A DNA stretch of 64,000 nucleotides from Symsagittifera roscoffensis (GCF_963678635.1 NC_087070.1:39232397-39296396), one strand, 5' to 3'. Shown: positions 38,101 to 46,125, counted from the first letter of the stretch. Translations and numbers: made by a program. The notes: a model not told the origin generated them from the sequence alone.

Positions 38101-41100
38101 TCACAAACAGCCTATAGAAACTACAAACATAATAGCTACACTCTACTCAAAAGCACGAGCTACAACACTAACAGGATATAAATTCACTGCGACATTTTCC
38201 GAAAATAAAGTACATTGATCGCAAGTTTCAAACGGAAACAAAAATCAATTAGATCATGACTCTTTCTACCAGAATAATATCGAAAGCCCTGACGAATGTG
38301 AAAACGAACTTCTCAGACTGAAAACTACAACAAACGAAGGCACAAATAGAAAATTTGTAAACTTTTTTGTTTTTCCAGACTGCACTTGCCGAACTTGAAA
38401 GATACCAAGGCCATAATAGACTAGACGATAAATTCCGATCTTCATGATGAAAATTGGATACTAAACATTGGAATAAACAATCACTCAAATTGTAAAGCAG
38501 ACACAAAAAATGAAGGATAACAAGAAATAATGTTTTTTGATTTGGAAATACAACTTAAAAAAGTACAATTGACACGAGATCTAAAAGATGACACCATATT
38601 GTATCAAGAAATCAGAATCCCTTGCAAAAAGGACCAAAGATACTGCGATCCCGCCACACGAACACAAGCAACAATTATTTGGTTTCCTGAAGACACGTTT
38701 ACCACATTTGAAGTAGCAAAAACACACGCTAGAATGATAAAATTCCATCAAAATTTTTTTGATGAACCCATTCCTTATGAAAAATTAAACCCTGGAAAAA
38801 ATCACGCACAGTGATTATAATATTAGAAACAATCATAATATAGAAAACAAATTGACACGTTTCCAAATTTACCCGGAAACAGAACTGGCATGTAAATACA
38901 ACAAATCACTTTATAAAACACAATATTCAATATTCTTGTTGAATACGAACAAGGTGTCATGAACACAGGAAAAGCCGTAAAAAACCCACACGCAACACAT
39001 CATACAACAAAAGACGAAAACTCATCATCCCAGTAAATCTCCTAAAAAACACAGGAAACGTTGATGGAAAAGTAAACCCACAATACAAAGATAGTACACG
39101 CCTACTAATACTATCACTCATAAACAACACCTATTTTGGCGCAATCCATTATGACATACACCTAGATATGAAACTAGATTATACAATAAGCAGAATTTTT
39201 CAAGAAATGTCATTATCAGAACTCGAAACACTACATCAATTATGCGAACTCGAAAAAACACAAATTTTATAATCACTTGCACTAGCAGTTCTAAAAAGAC
39301 CTTGTACAGGATTTTTTTATCCGGAAACAGATCAAATTTCATTGATTGTAAAGGCAACATCCTATGGTATTACAATTGTACCAAAAAAGTATCAGCTTTG
39401 TATGTTTTTGAAGATAAAAGATGCTACAAAAGAATCCCCATATTCTAGAAAAAATAAAGTCTATTTTGTCGACACACTCTCACGAAGAACTTGTTTTTGG
39501 GATACAGCAGTCCCATGTGGATCAGAAAACAGCCACAATGGAGTAAAACTAAATCCCGACGAAGACAAATACTACCTTCTCACACCATATCCTTTACTCA
39601 AGCAACCATTAAAAAAGTTTCCCCCCGAAAGCATTCGAGCTATTGCTCGCAACCCAATTATCGATTTACAATCGAGCGGCATATACTCTAAATCCGTCAT
39701 TCAACATCACATCCGTACACAACAATTTGAAGAATTACTCACAAAAATGGACACAAAACAACAACAATCAATAGATCAAAACTTATGCAAACTTGCAGAA
39801 ACACCGGGCTTTTCAGACATTTACGCACAGCACTATAGCGGATATTTTAATGACATCAAAGAAAACATTCATTTAAACGGTGAAAAATACAGACCACATG
39901 ATATATCACCCATCAAAATTTTTACTTTTGTAAACTTAAAAAACGAACTTCTTGCCTTTCTAGGATGGCCCTATTACATATTAGAAAGATTGACTAAATT
40001 ACACGCAAGGTTTAATTTACTTGAATTTCTTTTCTCTCTACTAAAAGGAATCTATAACACATTTGCTATACACAAACAAGTAAACAAACAAGCAAGCGTA
40101 GCACGCATACTCGTTGCAGGATTTTTTGGAATTTTTTTCAACATCAATAAATAAAATACTTTAAGACGCTCAAATGAAAGAATACAATACAAAAATATCA
40201 ACTACACCGAACACATATAACGATTAACAAAACAGCACAAATACAACACCTAAGGCACCACAATTACAAAGCCTAAATCATAATCACCAATTATCATTAG
40301 TACCACGAAACTTTAGAAACATAGCATTGACAGATATCATATCTTCAAGACCTAATTATCCACAAAGCCCAATTCAGCAAATAATGACCCCAACAATCTA
40401 ATGTTGACGACACATACGAACAAATAAAAGAAGAACCACATAGCACTAATTTTTCGTTCTCAGAAACAACCATCTTTTTTAGCCCACGATGAGCCGCCAA
40501 GTTGGATCACTCCATCGCTCAATTTTCCTACCCGGCTAACCTTCGAAAAAAACATCTCTGTCATACCACTTTTTTGCTTCCCCGATCCTGAATCACGTCA
40601 TGTTAACACTTCATCCGACATGGATTCAGATACTAATTCAACTATCACGGTATATCATACTATTTCCCAATTTGAAAAACTCAGATCAAGAGAGCCCTGA
40701 TGAATTTGACAACTCCGAACCCAGCCCATCTACATTTTCCCAACCCCCATTTCAACCCCTCCACTCCCAAACCAGAGATGAAACCTCCCTCAACTCCCTC
40801 TTACATTTCCAACGTGACACCCACATACTCCCCTTTAACCAGTGAAAGATCTAACAATAACAGCCCCGAAGACACACAAATATCTTACGAACTAGAAACC
40901 TTCATCACACTTCAGCAACAATTACAGCCCCCCTCAAAACACTAACTATTCATCAACTCTCACAATCCATAGTATCATCAAACCAATCAACTCCCACCTC
41001 CTCTTCAAAACCCCTTCGCTACACCCAACTTCCAAGTCAAAACCCATCCTCATCCAGTACAAACCGAGCATACCGAACCTTCAAAAAAAAATTCCCCGAT

Positions 41101-44100
41101 CATCCATTTCCCTCTCACCCAGGCGCAGCCCGAACATATATAAAATCACCCAAATCACACTAACACAAACGAATTCCTTAAAGTATATTTTACCCTTTTT
41201 TTCCCCAATATAAATATTTCTATTCAGACCCTAGTGATTAAACACTCAAATTACGTTGATGAGCATGTCTTATATCCAACCCCTCTCAGGAAACATCATT
41301 TTACCACTTCTCAAATCCACTATCATTACCCTTATATAAACACCCCACATGATAACGAACATTGCAAAAATGAAACTCTACCGACTAACCACAGCACTAA
41401 CTCCGAAAACAATTTACACACATCGGATATAAACAGACACTAACTATATTCACCGCACCTAAAGCAAATGAAAATTCCATCGATCATTGCGACAAAAATG
41501 AAGATCACTTTTTCCAACGACGACAAATTGCTAACCCACAACTAACAGAAAAAATTCTTCATTAGAACACCCTATGTTTTTTACTCTCATTTCTTTAGAA
41601 AGAAAACACGATCATATCATTTCAGAAGCACTTCGTGATATTCAAGCTAACGATTTAAATTTTAGTAAATTTAACATCTTCTCACTAACCTATTGTTTTT
41701 CTCACACGCAAAGAACGTGATTTGCACTGTTCATACGACATCAATATAAGAACCAAACAAACACACACTTATACTTACTACCAATTTATACAAAAATCAT
41801 TACTCATTGCACACACCATCACGACAAACCTCACCATAGATATCAATTCATTAACTCCAAGTATACCTCACCATTCTTTCTTTACTTCACTTATTGTATT
41901 AAAGGTACTAACTTTCAAGGCATCCTCCGAAATTATGATCCCATCACCCAGATGTATATATTCTGTCCCTTAACCAAAAACCTTCAACGAAGAAGAATCC
42001 CGCCCACTAATTGTCCCCACACGAATTCCTACAGCCCATCAAAAATCGCAAACCTAGAATTCATTCATAACACAAAATATAATCGTAAAACTGTATAACC
42101 TCATCCAAAAATACACCCTATGAATTCGCACCTGGCACTGAAGAACTAAGAGTCATTAGAGCACTCCATTTGCTTTGGCCACTTCTTCGAACTAAAAAAC
42201 ATCATTCGCATGCTAGCAAAAATTACTAACATCATCCGAAATCATCCACGACGTTTTTTCCCCATGGATTTTTCCCCGACTATTAAGGTAAAATGAATTA
42301 AATAAATTATACTAAAAAAATCCGAAATAAAACTAACCATTCTTTACCAAATGTTTTTTTTTTTCTTTAGCCTTCACAGCACGATCATCTACAAAGACAC
42401 AAACGAAATAAAAAAACAGAAAAACTTATTTCATCATTTATAAATTTCTATTAACAAACTGCAATGAATAAAGCAGTAAAATTTACCCCCAAACAGCAGT
42501 AAATTAATATATAAATTCTTTTCCCAATTGTAGTAAATCTACTTATCATAAAAAATAAATTGATAACTTCCATTTTCAAGTAGTAAAATTAATAAAAGTT
42601 GAACATAAATTAAAAAGCAGTACTAACCCTTTTAAAAGACGCTTCTTTATAGTTTAAAAAACATTCACTCACTCACAATTTTTATCCACAATCGCACAGC
42701 TCGCCCACGTAATACATATTTTTTGCTGACTTCATGCGTCTTAAATTGTCTCTAAGTTGTTCCCAGAAGTCAGAAATATTACACGAATTCCAAGAAATCA
42801 TGACACTACTTAACGATTTTTTGCGCCTTCATTTGAGAAAAAAAATATGGGGACAATTCATGTCATGAAAATCATCCTGGGAAGGGTGATCTTAATTTAG
42901 AACCAAAAAAGGGTTGAGCCGAGCTGGTCTCGTTGAAGTACCTAAGACTTTTTTTCAGTTTTACACGATAAAATTCCATTTTCAAGTAGTAAATTATTAA
43001 AAGTTGAATATAAAATAAAAAGCAGCACTAACCCTTTTAAAAGACGCTTCTTTATAGTTTAAAAAACATTCACTCGCCCACATTTCTATCCACAATCGCA
43101 CAGCTCGCCCACGAAGAATTGTTTTAAAATAATGAGTTTGAGTTTTTAACTTTCACCGATAACCAGTTTTTAATACATTTCAAACTTTCCTTTAACCCCG
43201 TTGGAAAAGGAATTATATAATAATCCAAACTAATCAACGCAAGTTTTACTAAACACCACAAGTCACAACCTAAAAGCATGACTAAGAAAAGAAAAACGCA
43301 CGGTACCCAAACAGGATTAAACCAGCTTAAGAACAGGATAATTTACTCTTTTGATAAGTATTTACAAGTCTGAAAAGAAGAAATAAATTACAAAAAATTG
43401 AAAGACAAACCCAAAACAAACGATTTGATTTTTGAAAAAAAGACACAACCAAAACAACAAAGGAAAAAACCCAATAATAAAAACGACATAGAAGAATAAC
43501 ACAAAAACAGGATCCCACAAAAAAGAGCACGAAACTATACCCTACTCCTGGCCTAACCCACCAGAGGGGACGTTCTGAGCATACTCTAAANNNNNNNNNN
43601 NNNNNNNNNNNNNNNNNNNNNNNNNNNNNNNNNNNNNNNNNNNNNNNNNNNNNNNNNNNNNNNNNNNNNNNNNNNNNNNNNNNNNNNNNNNNNNNNNNNN
43701 NNNNNNNNNNNNNNNNNNNNNNNNNNNNNNNNNNNNNNNNNNNNNNNNNNNNNNNNNNNNNNNNNNNNNNNNNNNNNNNNNNNNNNNNNNCGACGATTCC
43801 AGCTTCCTTGAGCCTCCAAAAACGATCCTTCTTCCCGAACGGAAAAAGAAAGATGCTCGCAAAGAACATCATCATCCATCCTCCATTACAGTAGAACATT
43901 AAAGAACAAAACTCTGTAAACCCCGGATGGGTGGAACCAGATCTAAACTAGATTTTATTATTGGATTTTATTCTGATATTTTATCTATATAAAATATTGA
44001 ATACTAACTAATCATACTTCATCAAACTAACAACCCACTCATTTGTAAGTGCTGAAATTACTTCTAATTTCAGCACCAGAGAGATTTGAATTTAACTGAG

Positions 44101-46125
44101 AACTTAGTTGCCTTTTCCAGGAGACCGACTCGTATTAAACCAGTATACACTAGATCTATTGAGAGTAGGAAATATAACAGTAAGATTAAGATTGTTATTA
44201 GACTAAGAAGTTGCAGGAATCTTTCCGGCCGAAAATAAGATAGCGTGACGAGCAGACGGTGTACCTTATCTGAAATTACTTTATGAGTATAACCAATAGG
44301 TCATAACTCAGAAGTTTTCGGGAGAAAAAAATTTTAAGAGCAGAAAAACTTAAAAAATTGAACAGCCTAAATATTTTGGTGTTGGCAGCCTACGGCAACA
44401 GCTTAAGGCAAACGGCCTTGAGCATAACTTGAGCCTCCTTCCCTGTGAACAACAAGAAGCTAAATAAACCTCTTTCAAAAAGATTCAAAATATCGTCTGC
44501 TCTCTTTTCATTTGTAGTTTCTTCGTCAAACAACTCGTTCTTCGAAACTTGCAGTTTTTCATTTTTCGAGCAATTTTGGTCATCAACTGGATCCCCATGT
44601 CAACATCCAGAACATCAACGGTGAATTCGGCCAGCTGTACCAGAATTAGAAGAATGATACTTTTGTATGCCAGAATTCCGTGTACTGGACCCAAATGCCA
44701 CGTTAAGTAATGCTTTAGAACATATTTCACGGCAAAGTACTCTCTCGATCGGCGCCAGGGAATCGCTCGACTGCGTTCGCCGTCAGTAATAGCTCTGTCG
44801 TGGATCTTGGCATGAAATTGAACCTCAGGAACGGACTCTTTTTCTCCCGCCAGAAGCGCCATCAGCCAGTTTGTGACGTAATGCGGCTCCTCCACTTTGA
44901 AACAATCGTCTCTGGAGGTGTAGGAGGAGGAACTATCTGCACTTCTCTCGAACTCTCCCAACTCCACGATTTTTTCGATAACCATTTCATTGAAAGCCTT
45001 CAATTGTCAGAAATGTGCTCTGTGTCGAAATTAGAATTTACTCTTGTAGGTAAAAAAAAAAGATACAAACAAACCCAAGGGTGCATATTTGGTAATAATT
45101 TGGCTTGTAAATATTTCTATAATCTAGCTGATTTTCTTCTTAACGTTACTTCGATGCTAGTTGATTGAAATTTAATTTGAAATTTAGACGTTGTATTTGA
45201 TTGAAACCTTAGACAACCTTTCCAAAAAACAATTTTGCTAAAAAAAACTTGGATTGAAAAAAATATTACCTATCTTTCCCGCTATATCTCCCCTTCTAGT
45301 CTATAGGCAAAACAGCACCACCATAAAGTGTTGTTAACTATATGGGGAGGGGCTTAATAATGTGCTAGGGGTTATGATGGAAAAGAGCTGCTAAATTTAG
45401 GGCTAGCAACAATATTTTTGAACAATTTCAGGCTTATGCAATTTTTTGTTGTCTTACACTTGCACATTTGTGTACCTTGTCACGGGTAATCTCGAAGGTT
45501 GGTCCATCGGGTAGGTTTCGAATTGGGGTTTTCTCTTCATAAAACAGGTTAGATGGCAGCCTCAGTTGTGATGCGTTCACAAATATAGAATCTGGCGGCA
45601 GTGCTTCTGGCTCTGATTTTGGCACTCTGAACACCAACAGCGCGTTTTTGTCCTCGCAAATTATGGGAAGGTAATCTCCAGGACTAACAAAGCTATCAAT
45701 AGCTTTCTTCAGGTCTTTACTTTGCACCTTTGGGTACAAGTATGATAGTTGGGTACCCTAAATGCATGATGGGTCAGGTCACTAAAGAATAAATGTCGGC
45801 CTTTAAATCTTCGAAAACATAGTTCGCATTTGTTTTACTTGTGTTTGCGGGACCTGTCTTCCATACCTGCCTTTTATCGTAGGGACCAAACTATCACACT
45901 TGTACCCACCTTTGAACTGTTCTGGTACTTGAGCCAGCGGTCAAAAATGACAATTAACTGTGATCGGTTTTGAGAGGGAACCAGATTTGGAAAGACGTAG
46001 TCCAATTCTTTTAACCCTCTCGAAAACAAAGAAATAAACTGAGAAGAGAAATGCAAATGATGAGGAGAAGTTTGAGGGTTAATTTTGCGGGGAAAAACAA
46101 AATGGTTTAAAAGGTAGTCATTCAT
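7903..46125 (-). CDS. Gene model: giant DUF6606-DUF3638-DUF3645 protein, exons 1-6, 3' end not found
   Basis: Six minus-strand exons join in consistent phase: 46125-45910, 45757-45476, 44997-44470, 25268-25060, 19524-11889 and 8095-7903, about 3,020 residues in all. Residues 1 to about 410 match the N-terminal DUF6606 region. A Walker A-like GEGKSS box (about residue 2160) opens the DUF3638 region, followed by a DESD box and the DUF3645 signature AKDVAADKTDFGHPDVAL. Helicase-like motif V (HTRGTD) and motif VI (QACMRMRLLG) come next. An acidic EEEEEQQVVRPG hinge then leads to exon 6. Family members are around 3,000 residues or longer and occur in fungi, oomycetes, other protists and scattered animals. 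Databases sometimes label them ubiquitinyl hydrolase, with little direct evidence. I infer a large nucleotide-hydrolysing, SF2-helicase-like protein of unknown substrate. Introns run from 152 bp to 19.2 kb. Confidence 0.85.
8103..8411. other. 200-N assembly gap flanked by a 54-bp near-identical repeat
   Basis: The gap is exactly 200 N (8157-8356). The 54 bases before it (8103-8156) recur after it (8358-8411) with only two differences. This suggests either a local tandem repeat the assembler could not close, or two alleles of one place joined by a placeholder gap. It lies just inside intron 5, next to the exon 6 acceptor, so it does not break the coding sequence. Confidence 0.9.
8412..10542. 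other. Intron 5 of the giant gene, left part, no gene seen
   Basis: AT-rich sequence without recognisable coding blocks on either strand. Short open frames (for example 9025-9240 and 9758-10087) have no family features. Intron 5 runs 8096-11888 (3,793 bp). Confidence 0.6.
10543..11144. repeat. 600-bp GA/GGA microsatellite
   Basis: A nearly pure purine tract of GAGA with scattered GGA/GGGA interruptions. The long Arg/Glu frames on the plus strand and Ser/Leu frames on the minus strand are translation of the repeat, not genes. On the transcribed strand of the giant gene it is a 600-nt polypyrimidine (CU) tract inside intron 5. Confidence 0.97.
11145..11888. other. Intron 5 of the giant gene, 5' part
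   Basis: Non-coding AT-rich sequence between the GA tract and the exon 5 donor. The donor reads CCAG|GTCAGT (GT at 11888-11887), a strong match to the consensus. I see no other feature. Confidence 0.6.
11889..19524 (-). CDS. Giant gene exon 5 (7.6 kb): DUF3638/DUF3645 ATPase region
   Basis: An open 7,636-nt exon of 2,545 codons. The frame extends to a possible ATG at 19539, but the family N-terminus is encoded upstream and a phase-0 acceptor (TTCGATTCAG before 19524) fits exon 4 exactly, so I start the exon there. Landmarks are GEGKSS (14283-14266), DESDDIL (about 13897-13877), FRAKDV and FGHPDVALALTQLTYYYQG (about 13360-13270), HTRGTD (about 12540-12520) and QACMRMR (about 12452-12431). They resemble SF2 motifs I, II, V and VI. 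A charged, coiled-coil-like stretch rich in Glu/Lys (about 15300-15420) precedes the ATPase part. The C-terminus is an acidic run ending VVRPG. Such a long uninterrupted frame in AT-rich DNA shows strong selection. Confidence 0.95.
20380..20690. repeat. 51-bp minisatellite, six copies
   Basis: The phrase AACGAGAACCCA or a near variant recurs at 20389, 20440, 20491, 20542, 20593 and 20644, exactly 51 bases apart. Units alternate between two subtypes (one with GTAGCTATTTTTATTC, the other with GTAGCCAATTTTTTTC), giving a 102-bp higher-order repeat. Because 51 is a multiple of three, both strands stay open and give false repetitive frames. Confidence 0.95.
21841..21912. repeat. 36-bp tandem duplication
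   Basis: Two identical adjacent 36-bp units that begin GGACTATTTACACAGG and end CGGAAGTAGGG. They are flanked by short inverted bases (GCGCTGG on the left, CCAGCG on the right). Confidence 0.9.
22838..24800. repeat. Diverged ~1-kb tandem duplication (two copies)
   Basis: Copy 1 starts at about 22838 and copy 2 at about 23755, both with TTTCTGCTGTTTTCGAAAAA. They stay parallel through CATGTGATCGCAATTTCAGA (23213 and 24131), GGGCAGACCAACTGGG (about 23357 and 24504) and CAATAGCTTTCACAAGA (about 23713 and 24778). They differ by many substitutions and small indels, so the duplication is old. The extra length of copy 2 is mainly a 218-bp MITE. No coding potential is conserved between copies. Confidence 0.85.
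24245..24462. mobile_element. 218-bp MITE with 8-bp target duplication
   Basis: Terminal inverted repeats: the left begins GGCTCTTTTCCAGTTCCCCC and continues to TTTCAAA; the right is its near-perfect complement, ending CTGGAAAAGAGCC. The 8-bp AAAAAATA flanks both sides (24237-24244 and 24463-24470). Copy 1 of the surrounding tandem duplication lacks the insert at the equivalent place (about 23318-23325), giving a natural empty site. An 8-bp duplication is usual for hAT, P and some Merlin elements; the GG start is closest to Merlin, but the superfamily is not settled. Confidence 0.9.
25060..25268 (-). CDS. Giant gene exon 4
   Basis: A 209-nt exon with acceptor TTTAAAG before 25268 and donor ACAG|GTTAGC after 25060. 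It enters in phase 1 (the G from exon 3 plus GA gives Gly) and leaves in phase 0. The peptide runs from GASTVRAIRLKLDSKWEV to VKSTLRRRQ, a basic helical segment at the end of the DUF6606 region. It stands alone in non-coding DNA, 5.5 kb from exon 5 and 19.2 kb from exon 3; the phase match on both sides is the main evidence. Confidence 0.8.
25732..25900. repeat. 169-bp near-palindrome
   Basis: The left arm (from CAGAAATATAAAGAATTGAG to ATCGAAGACCTAA) is inverted on the right, ending TCAATTTCTTTACATTTCTG, with few mismatches over about 65 bp and a roughly 30-bp loop. A related phrase, TTTAACTTCGTTTTTTGTCA, also occurs upstream near 25520. No flanking target duplication is clear. It could be a small foldback MITE or an extruded hairpin. 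Confidence 0.8.
26820..29960 (+). repeat. Tandem duplication (about 1.48 kb) of the gag N-terminal zone
   Basis: The sequence from AAATTGTTAACCATATAAAA recurs at 28304, with almost no differences over more than 1 kb. Both copies contain the same 71-codon frame (27608-27823 and 29097-29312). Copy 1 lacks about 140 bp that copy 2 has (about 29328-29467) and has a few small indels. The junction (28303/28304) shows short homology, ACAAATT against ACAATT. Either a real recent duplication or an assembly duplication. Confidence 0.9.
29097..29312 (+). pseudogene. gag-like N-terminal fragment (second copy; first copy at 27608-27823)
   Basis: A 71-residue frame starting MIRNEENHNENSIFLF, followed after a stop by further gag-like sequence in the same zone. 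I assign it to gag only by its position ahead of the capsid and zinc-knuckle parts; there is no diagnostic motif. Further downstream pieces (29600-29965), containing DPEWSHTSF and DYVKVYLLTVDATPLN, read as protein but are cut by stops. Confidence 0.5.
30478..31282 (+). pseudogene. gag: low-complexity linker and capsid-like region
   Basis: A Gln/Asn/Pro/Tyr-rich frame (30478-30838, one stop) leads to a capsid-like domain split by a frameshift near 31070. The first half contains GTDPEYSVEDYLSAVTAN and the second WKRFTHKFSKMFDSERNKQ, with PNETIKQLAVRIK further on. The spacing and the pattern of a tryptophan or phenylalanine-rich helical core are typical of gypsy Gag. Two interruptions make it a pseudogene. 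Confidence 0.65.
31438..32498 (+). pseudogene. gag: nucleocapsid with CCHC knuckle and Arg/Asn/Ser tail
   Basis: The frame 31438-31776 contains CNYCRRYGHSTAEC, a CX2CX4HX4C zinc knuckle (about 31618-31660), the hallmark of a retroelement nucleocapsid. Downstream (31979-32240) the correct frame is rich in Arg-Asn-Ser repeats with a few stops; the open frame annotated by length there is a different frame and is not coding. The end (about 32420-32498) is acidic (ESTDSESDTDN) and leads to protease. Confidence 0.8.
32565..36939 (+). repeat. Three tandem copies (1,461 bp) of the protease to RT-start zone
   Basis: Copy 1 is 32565-34025, copy 2 34026-35486 and copy 3 35487 to about 36939. Protease DSGAE codons fall at 32788, 34249 and 35710, exactly 1,461 bases apart. 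Copies 1 and 2 are nearly identical; copy 3 differs at more sites, has a longer open protease frame and alone continues into RT. The junctions join GATATCTCAA to AAATTATTATACGAG with a few bases of homology. Confidence 0.95.
35473..36105 (+). pseudogene. Retroelement aspartic protease (third, best-preserved copy)
   Basis: A 210-residue frame with DSGAESNIIN at 35710, the catalytic Asp-Ser-Gly of retropepsins, and NIIGIPFFTKYIP, the usual conserved Gly-containing C-terminal motif. The first two copies (about 32566-33027 and 34012-34488) carry the same catalytic triplet but stop early after a local frameshift. It is probably part of a Gag-Pol product when intact; here it is cut off from both neighbours by stops. 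Confidence 0.75.
36650..37497 (+). pseudogene. Retroelement reverse transcriptase, inactivated
   Basis: Gypsy-type RT in pieces: HLHDKINRLLDILEQYKII and MNPFIILAKGESLKIVLDAR (36650-36964), then after a stop QRLTQFVNGNQQYEFNRLF (about 37078-37135), then from 37180 a palm/thumb piece with the catalytic box. The box reads CLDD where gypsy RTs have (Y/F)xDD, so the aromatic residue is replaced. FLGHII follows. The stops near 36963 and 37050, with rearranged repeated bases near 37140-37175, show that it is dead. Two shorter copies of its first part lie at 33738-33950 and 35199-35411. Confidence 0.85.
37511..38181 (+). pseudogene. Retroelement RNase H, truncated
   Basis: Continues from the thumb. 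After a short N-terminal piece (37511-37735, with frameshift), the frame 37732-38181 includes MRECTAINYTLTENEFLILG and TDHKPIIFLF, typical of gypsy RNase H, and ends near LPDILGNNTPPELP, where the chromodomain or integrase zinc-binding part would normally follow. The N-terminal catalytic aspartate segment seems deleted. No HHCC or DDE integrase follows: only about 350 bp separates this from the env-like frame. Confidence 0.75.
38250..40154 (+). pseudogene. env-like glycoprotein remnant of the retroelement
   Basis: A cysteine-bearing segment (38530-38814) contains ATIIWFPEDTFTTFEVAKTH. A broken middle follows (38820-39340). The longest frame (39342-40154, 270 residues) contains a DTLSRRTCFWDTAVPCGSEN segment and two hydrophobic stretches near its C-terminus (around FLGWPYYILERL, and ARILVAGFFGIFF as a likely membrane anchor). 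Position after pol, cysteines and terminal hydrophobic segment suggest an envelope-type membrane protein. Several stops and shifts break it. The family is not determined. Confidence 0.55.
40155..42480 (+). other. 3' tail of the retroelement, proline/serine-rich frames, no clear gene
   Basis: C- and A-rich, T-poor on the plus strand, the same composition as the element's coding part. Overlapping short frames at 40600-40845 and 40700-40945 are Pro/Ser/Thr/Asn-rich; others at 41234-41443 and 41722-41973 are His/Thr-rich. None shows a known domain. They may be relics of an accessory reading frame or untranslated tail. Confidence 0.4.
42568..43113. repeat. Direct repeat of about 140 bp near the retroelement's right end
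   Basis: A block beginning TTCCATTTTCAAGTAGTAAA and ending CGCACAGCTCGCCCACG occurs at 42568-42709 and again at 42974-43113, with about 90% identity. Between them is an unrelated 264-bp segment. It may be part of a duplicated LTR or a local subrepeat. Confidence 0.85.
43591..43790. other. 200-N assembly gap
   Basis: Exactly 200 N, a placeholder length, inside the right part of the retroelement or its flank. The true gap length is unknown. Confidence 0.99.
44470..44997 (-). CDS. Giant gene exon 3 (DUF6606 core), with 1-nt frameshift
   Basis: The acceptor TTCTGACAATTGAAG precedes 44997 and the donor GAG|GTTTAT follows 44470. It begins AFNEMVIEKIVELGEF. It contains the DUF6606 hallmark VTNWLMALLAGEKESV and the IPWRRSREYFAVKYVL block, then LMTKIARK. 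At this point the frame shifts: the following peptide, NEKLQVSKNELFDEE to NLFERG, is in the next frame and leads in correct phase to the donor. The shift falls at the run of five T at 44562-44566; one more base there would give an unbroken exon and the phase that exon 4 needs. Sequencing error in a homopolymer is most likely; a real mutation is possible. Confidence 0.8.
44998..45475 (-). other. Intron 2 of the giant gene
   Basis: Donor ACAAG|GTACAC after 45476, acceptor AATTGAAG before 44997, phase 0, 478 bp. Nothing else is seen inside. Confidence 0.75.
45476..45757 (-). CDS. Giant gene exon 2
   Basis: A 282-nt, 94-codon exon, phase 0 at both ends: acceptor CATGCATTTAG before 45757, donor ACAAG|GTACAC after 45476. 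It reads GTQLSYLYPKVQSKDLKKAI, then VSPGDYLPIICEDKNALLVF and later LPDGPTFEITRDK. In the family the N-terminal domain has a corresponding block with a Pro-Gly-Asp, a Leu-Pro and an Asn-Ala-Leu followed by a hydrophobic strand, and then a Gly-Pro; all are present here. An in-frame stop directly upstream fixes the acceptor. Confidence 0.85.
45758..45909 (-). other. Intron 1 of the giant gene
   Basis: A short 152-bp intron, donor AAAG|GTGGGT, acceptor ATGCATTTAG, phase 0. Confidence 0.8.
45910..46125 (-). CDS. Giant gene exon 1 with start codon
   Basis: The ATG at 46125-46123 opens MNDYLLNHFVFPRKINPQ. Family members start close to such a YLLNHxFxPxK motif, so this is the most likely true start. 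The frame stays open a few codons further upstream but without another ATG. The exon ends RWLKYQNSSK at donor AAAG|GTGGGT. Upstream 46126-46371 is AT-rich and should hold the promoter; I see no certain TATA box or initiator. A MITE begins 246 bp upstream of the ATG. Confidence 0.85.

Larger units (their letters stand above)
26340..44161 (+). mobile_element. Broken Ty3/gypsy-like LTR retroelement with env-like ORF, antisense in intron 3
   Basis: Plus-strand order is gag (duplicated N-part, capsid, zinc knuckle), protease, reverse transcriptase, RNase H, then an env-like reading frame and a proline-rich tail. No integrase is recognisable. Stops and frameshifts interrupt nearly every part, and two zones are tandemly duplicated. 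Clear LTRs were not found. The outermost related pair is a TACACTAGATCTAT phrase at about 26350 and 44147, preceded by AACCGGTG and AACCAGTA respectively, which may be LTR debris. The limits given are therefore approximate. It runs opposite to the host gene. The RT/RNase H motifs place it among gypsy-type elements; the env-like frame recalls errantivirus-like metazoan elements. Confidence 0.75.
25269..44469 (-). other. Intron 3 of the giant gene (19.2 kb)
   Basis: Donor GAAAGAG|GTTTAT (exon 3 end 44470) and acceptor TTTAAAG (exon 4 start 25268), phase 1. Most of its length is an antisense gypsy-like retroelement with internal tandem duplications, described separately. The left part (25269-26340) holds a small inverted repeat. 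The stretch 25901-26340 and the rightmost 44161-44469 show nothing else. Confidence 0.75.

Noticed and set aside
43327-43899. Minus-strand frames over the second N gap
   Set aside because: The length depends on 200 N; the remaining peptide is hydrophobic low complexity without family features.
26350-44161. TACACTAGATCTAT pair as definite LTR ends
   Set aside because: The match covers only about 20 bp and no full-length terminal repeats, primer-binding site or polypurine tract could be confirmed.
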